From: an uncultured Clostridia bacterium
GTDB lineage: Bacteria > Bacillota > Clostridia > TANB77 > CAG-508
Length of the DNA stretch: 33,518 nt
Direction of reading: 5' to 3'
NCBI GenBank assembly: GCA_944386685.1
Contig: CALXCA010000024.1
Location: 1-33,518 of the forward strand
Numbering within the stretch: position 1 is the stretch's first letter; each line of letters begins with the position of its first letter. A program made the position numbers and the translations under genes. The notes under the pieces are model-generated. The model was not told the origin of the DNA. It saw only the letters and a program-made list of their open reading frames with translations, and did not search any database. This document shows positions 15,212 to 23,600 of this stretch, in pieces.

Positions 15212-15733
15212 AAAAAAAACAAAGGAATAACATTAATATCATTAACAATAATGGTTATTATTTTAGTAATGCTAGCATCAGTAACAATGTATTATGGAAA
15301 CAGTATAATAAGTGAATCTAAAATACAAGATTTATCAACAAATATGTTATTAATACAAGCAACATTAAAAGGAAATCTGGAACAATATAATTTTGAAGTT
15401 CAATCAATAAAACCAGAAGATACTACAGCAATAGAAGAACTAAAAGGAAAATATTTAATAGGAAAAAAATTAGCAGAAAATCCAGAAATAGAGCAAAAAT
15501 TTAACGATTTAGGTTTACAAGAATATGGATATGAATATTATTATTTAGATACAGAAACATTAGCATCATTAGGGTTAAATGATATAGAAAGTAGTGAAGA
15601 AACAGGATTTTATATTGTTGGATATACAACAGATTTAGACACTTCAGATGAAGAATATACATCAAATGTACAAGTAATAAATACAAAAGGATATCAAAAT
15701 AATTATACATTAGACAGCATCCAAAATTTATAA
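15209..15733 (+). CDS. prepilin-like secreted protein
   Basis: 174 residues. The N-terminus MKKNKGITLISLTIMVIILV is a class III (type IV prepilin-like) signal: a short basic leader, a Gly for peptidase cleavage, then one long hydrophobic helix. The usual Glu at +5 is replaced (ITLIS), as often seen in gut Clostridia. The remainder is acidic, Asn/Glu/Tyr-rich and probably extracellular. No other pilus gene is nearby, so it could be a pseudopilin encoded apart from its machinery or simply a secreted protein with this anchor. Function unknown. Confidence 0.6.
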   Translation: MKKNKGITLISLTIMVIILVMLASVTMYYGNSIISESKIQDLSTNMLLIQATLKGNLEQYNFEVQSIKPEDTTAIEELKGKYLIGKKLAENPEIEQKFNDLGLQEYGYEYYYLDTETLASLGLNDIESSEETGFYIVGYTTDLDTSDEEYTSNVQVINTKGYQNNYTLDSIQNL

Positions 15734-15851
15734 AAAAATTTAATTAATTAATAGCAAATATGAACAAATAAGAAAAAACTTTGAGTTTTCGACTGCAAGA
15801 AAAAAATTTCAAAGGGATAGTGATTGTATAAAAAAAGGAACGAAATTAAAA

Positions 15852-17108
15852 ATGAATATTTTAGAAATAATTGCTAAAAAAAGAGATAAAAAAGAATTAA
15901 CAAAAGAAGAAATAGAATATTTTGTTAAAGAATATACAAAAGGTACAATTGCAGATTATCAAGCCTCTGCACTAATAATGGCTATATATATTAATGGAAT
16001 GAATGAAAGAGAAGCTAAAGATTTAAGTTTATCTATGGCATATTCTGGAGATGTATTAGACTTATCAGAATTAGGAGATAATATTGTAGACAAACACAGT
16101 ACAGGAGGAGTTGGAGATAAAGTTTCTATAATTTTACTTCCAATTATTGCATCATTAGGAATACCTGTTGCAAAGATGTCTGGTAGAGGACTAGGCTTCA
16201 CAGGTGGAACTGTTGATAAATTAGAATCAATACCAGGATATAGAACAAATATACCAATAGATGAATTTATAGAAAATGTAAAAAAAATAGGAATAAGTAT
16301 GATAGGGCAAACATTAAATTTAGCCCCAGCAGATAAAAAATTATATGCATTAAGAGATACAGTATCATGTGTAGAAAGTATTCCATTAATTGCATCAAGC
16401 ATTATGAGCAAAAAAATAGCCAGTGGTGCAAATAAAATTGTTTTAGACATAACAGTAGGAAAAGGTGCATTTATGAAGACACAAGAAAATGCACAAGAAC
16501 TTGCAGAGCTTATGACTAAAATTGGCAACTTAGCCGGAAAAGAAGTTATATGTGTATTTACAAAAATGGATGAACCACTTGGAAAGGCTGTTGGAAATTC
16601 TTTAGAAGTAAAAGAAGCTATAAACTTTTTGAAAGGATTTATGCCAAAAGATTTAAAAGATGTAGTATTTGAACTAGGAGCAAATATGTTAAAACTTGCT
16701 GGTTTTGGAGAAGATTTAAACAAAAACAAAGACATGATTATAGAAAACATTATTAATGGCAAAGCTTACGAAAAACTAATACAAATGGTAAAAAATCAAG
16801 GTGGAGATATAACTTATATAAATGATATTAATAAATTTGAAAAAGCAAAATATATAATACCAGTTGAGAGTAAGAAAAATGGAATAATTAAAGAAATAAA
16901 TGCAGAAGAAGTAGGAAAATTAGCTTGTCTATTAGGTGCCGGTAGATTAAAAAAAGAAGACGAAATAGATAGTTCTGCAGGAATTGTATTAAATAAAAAA
17001 ACAGGAGATTATGTAAAAGAAAATGAAATTATTGCATATCTACATACAAATAAAGAAGAAATTATTGAATATGCGAAAAACAAAATCCTTGAAATATGGA
17101 AAATATAG
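15852..17108 (+). CDS. pdp: pyrimidine-nucleoside phosphorylase
   Basis: 418 residues. Reversibly splits thymidine, deoxyuridine or uridine with phosphate into base and (deoxy)ribose 1-phosphate, in pyrimidine salvage. Hallmarks are KHSTGGVGDK (81-90, phosphate binding) and SGRGLGFTGGTVDKLESIPG (110-129), then ALRDTVSCVESIPLIASSIM and a C-terminal beta-rich domain. It is slightly shorter than the roughly 433 residues usual in Bacillota, by a trimmed C-terminus. Its sequence cannot separate a broad pyrimidine phosphorylase (pdp) from a thymidine phosphorylase (deoA), although low-GC Bacillota usually have pdp. Ribosome binding site AAAGGAACG before ATG 15852. It stands apart from other nucleoside genes. 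Confidence 0.9.
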   Translation: MNILEIIAKKRDKKELTKEEIEYFVKEYTKGTIADYQASALIMAIYINGMNEREAKDLSLSMAYSGDVLDLSELGDNIVDKHSTGGVGDKVSIILLPIIASLGIPVAKMSGRGLGFTGGTVDKLESIPGYRTNIPIDEFIENVKKIGISMIGQTLNLAPADKKLYALRDTVSCVESIPLIASSIMSKKIASGANKIVLDITVGKGAFMKTQENAQELAELMTKIGNLAGKEVICVFTKMDEPLGKAVGNSLEVKEAINFLKGFMPKDLKDVVFELGANMLKLAGFGEDLNKNKDMIIENIINGKAYEKLIQMVKNQGGDITYINDINKFEKAKYIIPVESKKNGIIKEINAEEVGKLACLLGAGRLKKEDEIDSSAGIVLNKKTGDYVKENEIIAYLHTNKEEIIEYAKNKILEIWKI

Positions 17109-17134
17109 TGGAGATTTTATTGTATAAAAAAACT

Positions 17135-17163
17135 TTGATTTTTAACAATAGTTTTGCTATAAT
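17135..17163 (+). promoter_or_regulatory. promoter upstream of pseudoknot motif copy 1
   Basis: TTGATT (17135-17140) and TATAAT (17158-17163), spacer 17. Transcription would begin near 17170, so the motif at 17194 lies in the 5' leader of the small membrane protein and cdaA. Confidence 0.7.
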
Positions 17164-17193
17164 AGAAATGTATAAAAAATATAATTATTTACA

Positions 17194-17227
17194 AAAAGGT
17201 TTATAGGTAAAACCTTAAAAACCTAAA
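17194..17227 (+). promoter_or_regulatory. preQ1-I-like pseudoknot leader, copy 1
   Basis: Stem AAGGTTT (17196-17202) / AAACCTT (17210-17216) encloses a 7-base loop ATAGGTA. TAGGT of the loop (17204-17208) can pair with ACCTA (17221-17225) across an A4 linker, forming an H-type pseudoknot. The ribosome binding site AAGGAC of the next gene follows 13 bases later. The same core occurs twice more in the window. Confidence 0.6.
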
Positions 17228-17251
17228 TATATTAGATAAGGACTGAATTTA

Positions 17252-17401
17252 ATGAAAAAAAGTGAAAATAAAATAAAAAAAGAAAAAACAGATAAAAGAC
17301 AAATTATTACAAGAATACTTGCTATAATTGTGCTTATATTATTAGTAGTACCATCTTGTTCAACATTTATATATTATTTAGTATCAAGTTTACAAAAATA
17401 A
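17252..17401 (+). CDS. 49-residue membrane protein before cdaA
   Basis: MKKSENKIKKEKTDKRQII, then one hydrophobic helix (ILAIIVLILLVVPSCSTFIY) and a short tail ending SSLQK. A strongly basic N-terminus places the start inside the cell. Ribosome binding site AAGGAC, eight bases before ATG 17252. It lies 33 bases before the cdaA start and is probably cotranscribed from the promoter at 17135. Single-pass membrane microprotein of unknown role; a partner of the cyclase is conceivable but unproven. Confidence 0.65.
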   Translation: MKKSENKIKKEKTDKRQIITRILAIIVLILLVVPSCSTFIYYLVSSLQK

Positions 17402-17434
17402 TGTAAACAAATAAAGTAAAAGAATGGAGAAAAA

Positions 17435-18367
17435 ATGTTAAATATAGGAGAAATAATGCATACATTTTATGAACAAAATATTTTATCATATATACAAAGT
17501 TTACAAGAATACCCAATAAAATTGGTTTCATTAATAATAGATATATCTATAGTTTTGCTACTTGCTTATGAATTAATAAAAATAGTAAAAGGTTCTAGAG
17601 CATGGCAATTAATTAAAGGAATAGCTTTTTTAGTAATTGCAACATTATTAAGTAAAGTATTGAATTTATATATATTAAACTTTATATTATCAATGATAAT
17701 GGACTGGGGAGTTATATTAATAATTATAATATTCCAACCAGAAATACGAAGAGCATTAGAACAATTAGGAGGAACTAACAAGTTTTCTAGATTTTTTGGA
17801 TTTGATAAAGATATTGTTACACGAACCAAAGAAGATATATATAAAGTAGTAATTGCAGTATTTGAACTTGCAAAAAGCCACACAGGAGCATTAATAGTAA
17901 TGGAAAGAGATATAAAATTAAATGACATAATTGCAACAGGAATTCCGATGAATTCAGAAGTATCTCCACAATTGCTAGTAAATATATTTGTTCCAAATAC
18001 ACCATTACATGATGGTGCAGTTGTAATAAGTGAAAATAAAATTTCTGCAGCTGCTTGTATGCTTCCATTAGCAAGTGATCAAGACATAGCAAAAGAACTA
18101 GGAACAAGACATAGAGCAGGAATTGGAATTTCTAAAGAGTCAGATGCATTAGCAATAATAGTTTCAGAAGAAACAGGAAAAGTTTCTGTAGCAAAAGATG
18201 GAACATTAATTGCAGATGTTAGAGAAGATGTATTAAAAAAGATTTTAATAAGTAATATAGTAACAAAGAGATTTGCAAATATTGAGGAAACTAGAAATAA
18301 AGGAACAAAATTAATAGATAAAATTAAGGGATTTTTTAAAAATATAAAAAATGGCAAAAAGAGTTGA
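17435..18367 (+). CDS. cdaA: diadenylate cyclase CdaA (c-di-AMP synthase)
   Basis: 310 residues. Makes c-di-AMP from two ATP; the messenger controls potassium, osmotic and wall balance. Three membrane helices lie in the first 100 residues, followed by the DAC domain with the PLHDGAVVI motif (DGA 193-195) and TRHRAGIGISKESDA (RHR 225-227), both required for catalysis. A basic tail ends the protein. Two starts are possible: ATG 17435, or ATG 17456 behind AGGAG, which loses seven residues. In most Bacillota cdaA is followed by the activator cdaR and by glmM. Neither is here; truA comes next after a 215-base gap. Confidence 0.93.
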   Translation: MLNIGEIMHTFYEQNILSYIQSLQEYPIKLVSLIIDISIVLLLAYELIKIVKGSRAWQLIKGIAFLVIATLLSKVLNLYILNFILSMIMDWGVILIIIIFQPEIRRALEQLGGTNKFSRFFGFDKDIVTRTKEDIYKVVIAVFELAKSHTGALIVMERDIKLNDIIATGIPMNSEVSPQLLVNIFVPNTPLHDGAVVISENKISAAACMLPLASDQDIAKELGTRHRAGIGISKESDALAIIVSEETGKVSVAKDGTLIADVREDVLKKILISNIVTKRFANIEETRNKGTKLIDKIKGFFKNIKNGKKS

Positions 18368-18420
18368 TTATATAATTAAAATCTAGTATCATAGAAATTA
18401 TTATTACTTTTCCATTATAA

Positions 18421-18505
18421 ATTCCATTCCTTTCTAAGGCACACATAGTAAATAAAAGTCAATTCTTTCAAACTAACGCTTCTTTTCACAGTTAGTTTGT
18501 AGGCA
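18421..18505 (-). promoter_or_regulatory. orphan copy C of the recurrent leader (minus strand)
   Basis: On the minus strand: hairpin CAAACTAAC/GTTAGTTTG (18469-18477 with 18491-18499), a spacer, then ACTATGTGTGCCTTAGAAAGG and AATGGAATTTATAATG. It aligns over about 80 bases with the asnS leader, but the ATG at its end gives only MEK before a stop. No minus-strand gene follows; cdaA on plus begins to be met at once. Confidence 0.6.
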
Positions 18506-18582
18506 GAAACGTTATACAAAAAATGTTGAAATAATAAAAATAAAGAATATAAAAACACAGAAAGGTGAATTGATAGTAAAAA

Positions 18583-19320
18583 ATGAGAAACATCAAATTA
18601 ACAATAGAATATGATGGAAAAGATTTTAATGGATGGCAAAAACAACCTAATAAATTAAATATACAAGGAACAATAGAACAAGCAATAAAAAATATAACTG
18701 GAGAAGATGTAGAATTAAATGCTTCTGGAAGAACAGATGCAGGAGTTCATGCTTTAGGACAAGTTGCAAATTTTAAAACTAATTCAGAAATACCTATAGA
18801 AAAGTTTGCAATAGCAATTAATTCAAAATTAAAAAAATCAATTGTTATAAAAAAAGCAGAAGAAGTTGATGAGAGATTTCATAGTAGGCTAAATTGCAAA
18901 AGGAAAACATATAGATATATAATAAACAACTCACCAGAAGGAACAGCAATTTATAGATATTTAGAAACACATATACCACAAAAGTTAGATGTTAAAAAAA
19001 TGGAACAAGCATTAAAATATTTTGAAGGAGAACATGATTTTAAGGCATTTAAAGCAAGTGGCACAAGTAGTAAAAGTAGTGTAAGGACAATATATAAAAC
19101 ACAAATATATAAAAAAGAAGATAGAATTATTATAGAACTTACAGGAAATGGATTTTTATATAATATGGTAAGAATTATTGCAGGTACTCTTGTAGATGTG
19201 GGGCTTGGAAAAATAGAGCCACAACAAATAGAAAATATTATAAAAGAGAAAAAAAGAGAAAATGCTGGAAAAACTTTGCCACCAAATGGATTATACTTAG
19301 TTAGTGTTGAATATGAATAA
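18583..19320 (+). CDS. truA: tRNA pseudouridine(38-40) synthase TruA
   Basis: 245 residues. Converts uridines 38-40 in the anticodon arm of many tRNAs to pseudouridine. The catalytic Asp is D52 in the hallmark SGRTDAGVHALGQ (48-60). KRKTYRYIINN, the FKASG segment and the C-terminal GNGFLYNMVRIIAGTLVDVG motif (RNA binding and active site) are all present. Full length for the family. The AAAGGTG ribosome binding site is about 15 bases before ATG 18583, rather far, but no nearer start is in frame. Confidence 0.95.
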   Translation: MRNIKLTIEYDGKDFNGWQKQPNKLNIQGTIEQAIKNITGEDVELNASGRTDAGVHALGQVANFKTNSEIPIEKFAIAINSKLKKSIVIKKAEEVDERFHSRLNCKRKTYRYIINNSPEGTAIYRYLETHIPQKLDVKKMEQALKYFEGEHDFKAFKASGTSSKSSVRTIYKTQIYKKEDRIIIELTGNGFLYNMVRIIAGTLVDVGLGKIEPQQIENIIKEKKRENAGKTLPPNGLYLVSVEYE

Positions 19321-19488
19321 AAAAATATGCTAAAAAATAAACTAAAAAAAGTTAAATAAAGTAACAATAAAAAAACAAATTCATAAAATATAATATAAAT
19401 TAAATTGAGATAATAAATGAACTAATAACAATTAATTAATAAAAATATTAATTAGTAATTATAAAAAAATTATAGAAGCAAAAATAAA

Positions 19489-19523
19489 TAGGTTTATAGG
19501 TAAAACCTTTATAAAAACCTAAA
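19489..19523 (+). promoter_or_regulatory. preQ1-I-like pseudoknot leader, copy 2
   Basis: AGGTTT (19490-19495) / AAACCT (19503-19508) with loop ATAGGTA. TAGGT (19497-19501) pairs with ACCTA (19517-19521). The ribosome binding site AAGGAGA follows at 19534. The surrounding 19321-19579 gap is otherwise AT-rich and gene-free. Confidence 0.6.
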
Positions 19524-19533
19524 TACTTAATTT

Positions 19534-19579
19534 AAGGAGATAATGTATATTTTTATAAAATATACATTTAATATATATT
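19534..19579 (+). promoter_or_regulatory. hairpin between ribosome binding site and start codon
   Basis: AAGGAGA (19534-19540) lies 40 bases before ATG 19580, far too distant. A perfect 10-bp hairpin (19544-19553/19557-19566) fills most of the gap; folding it would cut the effective spacing to about 17. The ATG directly after AAGGAGATA opens a frame that does not look like protein. Confidence 0.5.
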
Positions 19580-20098
19580 ATGAGTTTGTTTTTAATTTTT
19601 TCAATTATATTAATATCCATAGTTTTTGGAATATTTATTCAAAGACTAGTACACAGCCCAATATTAGTTGGACTAATAGTTTTTTCTGTACTTTTATTAA
19701 TATCAGCAATAACAAATAATACATTATTTACAATATTAGCAGTAATATTATCAGTAATAGCATTTTTATCCGCATTATTTGATTGCTTATTTTCACAATG
19801 TAATTTTTGGAGAGTTAGCAATTGTTTAAAAATTGGAGATAGAAGTAGAATGAATTGTAATAATAGCAATGAAAATAATTGCGGAAACAACAATATTAAT
19901 ACTACAAGTAATAGTGGAATTGGAACATTAAACAATAATAACAACAATTGTTGCAATTCATCACAAAGACTTACAATTTTAAACAGTGAGGGAGAAGTAG
20001 TGGCAAGAATAAATGGAAATAATGTTACATGTGTAACCGATGAAAACCAATGTAACAATGGAAGTATATCATGTTCTTGTAGAAGAAGCTATAGGTAA
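19580..20098 (+). CDS. small membrane protein with Asn/Cys-rich tail
   Basis: 172 residues. The N-terminal ~70 residues hold two to three hydrophobic helices (SLFLIFSIILISIVFGIFIQ, later ILVGLIVFSVLLLIS and LFTILAVILSVIAFLSALFD), resembling short DUF2651-like membrane proteins. The rest is hydrophilic with Cys-containing Asn runs (NNNNNNCCNSS, ENNCGNNN) and ends SISCSCRRSYR. About ten cysteines could form disulphides or bind metal outside the cell. Its leader carries pseudoknot motif copy 2 and an intervening hairpin. Function unknown. Confidence 0.65.
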   Translation: MSLFLIFSIILISIVFGIFIQRLVHSPILVGLIVFSVLLLISAITNNTLFTILAVILSVIAFLSALFDCLFSQCNFWRVSNCLKIGDRSRMNCNNSNENNCGNNNINTTSNSGIGTLNNNNNNCCNSSQRLTILNSEGEVVARINGNNVTCVTDENQCNNGSISCSCRRSYR

Positions 20099-20150
20099 AA
20101 TATGTAAAAGTAAAGTAAAAAATTAATATAGAAAATGAAAAATTTTTCTA

Positions 20151-20178
20151 TTGACACGAAAACTAGTTATGATATAAT
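20151..20178 (+). promoter_or_regulatory. strong promoter of the leader-peptide transcript
   Basis: TTGACA (20151-20156) and TATAAT (20173-20178), both perfect, spacer 16. The product would start near 20185 and end at the terminator at 20457. Confidence 0.75.
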
Positions 20179-20299
20179 AAAAATGTAGATTTATAGAAAT
20201 AATAAATATTTGCAGAGTAAATAATAAAGAAAAAACTTTTTATTAATAATATTTGCAACTATAAAATTTAAAAGAAAAAGCACAAAGGAGTAACGAAAA

Positions 20300-20347
20300 A
20301 TGCAAACCTTGAAAGCCTTGAGGCTGTATACACACAGGGTATATTAG
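20300..20347 (+). CDS. 15-codon leader peptide
   Basis: MQTLKALRLYTHRVY, with AAAGGAG (20284-20290) nine bases before the ATG. It lies about 115 bases into a transcript with a perfect promoter and is followed 33 bases later by a long terminator hairpin. This is the layout of attenuation leaders that respond to stalled ribosomes, as before erm, ABC-F or tet genes. Codon use (GCC, CTG, AGG) is GC-richer than its surroundings. No resistance gene follows. Confidence 0.6.
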   Translation: MQTLKALRLYTHRVY

Positions 20348-20380
20348 AAAAATAAATAAAAAAGAACAAAAGAAAAACAT

Positions 20381-20457
20381 AAAGCTATTTAGCAATATGT
20401 TATTTTTGCATACACAAAAAGTATGTGAAAAATAATGTGTTGCTAAGTAGCTTTTTT
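20381..20457 (+). terminator. long attenuator/terminator hairpin
   Basis: Arms 20381-20413 and 20421-20454 pair over about 32 positions with a few G-T or mismatched pairs, loop ACAAAAA, T-run at 20452-20457. The arms contain AAAGCTA/TAGCTTT and GCATAC/GTATGT. Such length is unusual for a plain terminator and leaves room for an alternative antiterminator fold. Confidence 0.8.
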
Positions 20458-20631
20458 GTGCTTAAAATTAGTATCTTAAAATTTAACATGTTTAAATTAA
20501 ATAGATATCTTAACGATTTTTTAGTAACTATTTATTTAAAAAGAAAACTATTATACAAAAAGTTATATAAAGCTTAAAAAGAAAAAATTATTAAATAATT
20601 TTATAATTATAATTAAAAGTAAATTTTATAA
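20458..20631. other. AT-rich gap before the adhesin
   Basis: No gene, promoter of good quality or clear repeat is seen. The sequence is almost only A and T and separates the attenuator from pseudoknot copy 3. Confidence 0.5.
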
Positions 20632-20665
20632 AAAAAGTTTATAGGTAACCTTTTAAAAACCTAAA
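20632..20665 (+). promoter_or_regulatory. preQ1-I-like pseudoknot leader, copy 3
   Basis: AAAAG (20633-20637) / CTTTT (20650-20654) with loop containing TTTATAGGTA. TAGGT (20642-20646) pairs with ACCTA (20659-20663) across A-rich linker. The first stem differs in sequence from copies 1 and 2 while pairing is kept. The adhesin start (ATG 20693) lies 28 bases downstream. Confidence 0.55.
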
Positions 20666-20692
20666 TCTATTATACGAGGAAAGTGATAAAAA

Positions 20693-23600
20693 ATGATAAA
20701 CTCAAAAGAAAATAGAAAAAAAGAACTAAATAGCAAAAACAAAACAAATAAAAGAAACAAACTGATAAGAAAAGATATAAAAAAGGAACGACAGTAATAG
20801 AATTTAATTTAAGTAAAGCAGTAATAATGTTAATAATAATAGGAGTAGTATTAGCGGGATTACTAACAAAAGAGATAGTAACAACAATAATAGAGGTAAA
20901 TAAAACAGAACTGTTAGCAAATGAAGACATAAATAATGGCACAGAGTTACAAACAGCAAGAAGTATAAATGGAGACTTAGGATATATAAGTTCAATAGAT
21001 ACAAAAGAAGTAAAAACAGGAACAGGACCATTTGATAAAGATGATAAACCAGGAAATGACTCAACAGAAAATAATGATATAGTACGTTCATTTGACCAAA
21101 TAACATGGACATACCAACTAAACTTTTCATTAAAAGAGCCAGATTCAGGAACAAGTTTAAAAGGAGGAGTAATACAAATAACAGCAAGTTTACCAGAAGA
21201 ACTAGCAAATATAGTAGAATGGGATATAGAGTCAATGAAATGGCTAAGTAATGGAAACTTAAGTGAAGATGGAATAAGCTTATCTGGAGAATACAGCATG
21301 AATGAAGAAGAAGTAACAATACCAGGAAACCAAGATGTAATATTTGTATTAAAAGTAAAAAATGCAATAAATGGAACAAAAATACAACCAAGATTTACAT
21401 TTATGCTAGAAGGAAATGAAGAAAATGAGAAAAAAGAGATAACAGCTCTAAAAGAAATAACAGTAAGTGCAACAGGAAGATATAATATACAATTGCATGA
21501 TAATACAAGTAATTTATCAAGCAAAGCAACAGTAGATTATGGAGAAGGAGAAGTAACAGGAAGAATGTATGGATATGGATTTGCAGTGCAATTATATAAT
21601 AATGAATATAGTGAAGAAGAAAATCCATATTCAAAAGGACTAAAAGGGATAGAATATCCAAAAGGAGAAATAAGTTTTGATATAAACTTAAAACTAGAAA
21701 GAAGTGAGTTTGGTTCAAGTGAGTTAAAAGATATAACAGAAGAGGCAACCCCAATATTATGGAATTATAGAGTAAATAATTGGGATGCTAATGATTTATC
21801 TGGAAACATAGAAAATAGAGAAATGATGAAAATTGGTGAAAATTATTCTATATATGATGATAGTTTACCATTAGGAAAATATTATGGAAAAGATAATTCA
21901 GGATATGAAGAATCAGATTATTCAGTATATAATTCAGGAGATATAAAAATAGAGCAAGATGGTTCTGTATTACATGTAACAATAAATAATTATGATTTAA
22001 ATGGAATATTCCCAGTGTATGAATCAAGTTGGGAAGGAAATTCAAGTCGTAATAAGGCATACACAGAAAACATAGGAACATTTAGTGTAGGATATATGCA
22101 AATATTTGTACCAGATACAGAAGCAAGTACAATAGAAAACAGAAATTATTATTTAACAATATCAGATAATAATATGAAAGTACAAACAAATACACAATTA
22201 CAAATATCAGAACAGATGAATATAAAAGATGATAATATTAAAGTACAACATGTTTTAAATAAAAAGGGTTCATATGGTCACTCTATGAATTTATATGATA
22301 AAACTGGACATAGATATACAGTAGAATCAAATTATGGAAAAGGAGATGGAAAAGTTAATATTGGAGATGTAATACAAGTTGAAATAGCTCTTACAATAGG
22401 TACAACAAATGATTATGATATAGAAACAGTAAATAAATTTATAAAATTTGACGGAGAAGCATTTGAACCAGTATATTATGATAATGGAACAAATTATAAA
22501 ACAAATTATGAGGCAGAATTTAAAGTATGGTATGTAACAAAGCCAGATGGAACAAATTGGACAAGCCAAGAAGAGATGAATAATGGAAATATAGAAGATA
22601 TGGAAATATATGAAACTATAGAAAAAATACCAGAAGATAAAATTTGTATAGGTATATATTTAGAAAGTATTAGTGGAACTATATCTAGGGAAAATGCAAC
22701 AAGTACAAGATTATATTTTTTATTAAAAATAAAAGAAACAGCAGAAATAGGAAAAACATATGGACTAACACAAAGAACATGGTACTGGAAAGATAAGCTA
22801 GATAGAAGTATATATACAATAGAAAATAAAAATATTAAATACATAGAAGACTGGCCAGAAACAGAATGGGATTCAGGAAATAGAAACTATATAAAAACAG
22901 AATATGATGAAAATGGACAAATGGTAGCAGGAACACATAGTGGAGGTTCAAGTTGGGGGAATACAGTATTAGTAGTAGGAGCAAATTTATATGGAAGTAT
23001 AAGAACAGTAGATGAAAATAATAAAGAACAATCAAAAACAAATTATGACTTAGGAAAAAATGAAGATATAGTAACATACAGTATAGAACCAAAATTAGAT
23101 GCAAATGAAAATTTATCATCACAAATAGAAGATGTAACATTAAAAGCACAAGTAACACTTCCAAAGGGATTAAGTTATGAACTAGGAAGTAGTAAAAGAG
23201 GAGGAGAAGAATATACAGAACCAGAAATAACAGAAAATGCAGATGGAACAACAACACTAGTATGGTATATAAATGGAGTGACATCAGGAGAACAAATAGA
23301 ACCAATAGAATTTGGGGCAAAAATATCAAAAGGTAGTGACCATGGAATGCAATATACAACAACATTTATAATATCAGAACATGTGGGAGAAAATGGAATA
23401 ACCAAAATAGGAAATAGTGAAGTAAATAATAGAACATCAACAGTAGCAATAAATATAATAAACTTAGCAAGTTTTAGATTATATAAAGAGGCAATAACAC
23501 CAATAATAGAAAAAGATGGAGAAATGCAATATAGAATAACAGGAATAAATACAACAGATGTAGTATTACCAGATTTTGTGTTATTAGACATAATGCCATA

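Noticed and set aside
17194..17227. Calling the motif a genuine preQ1 riboswitch
   Set aside because: Topology fits, but the ligand-reading C is not conserved and no queuosine gene follows. Reported only as preQ1-I-like.
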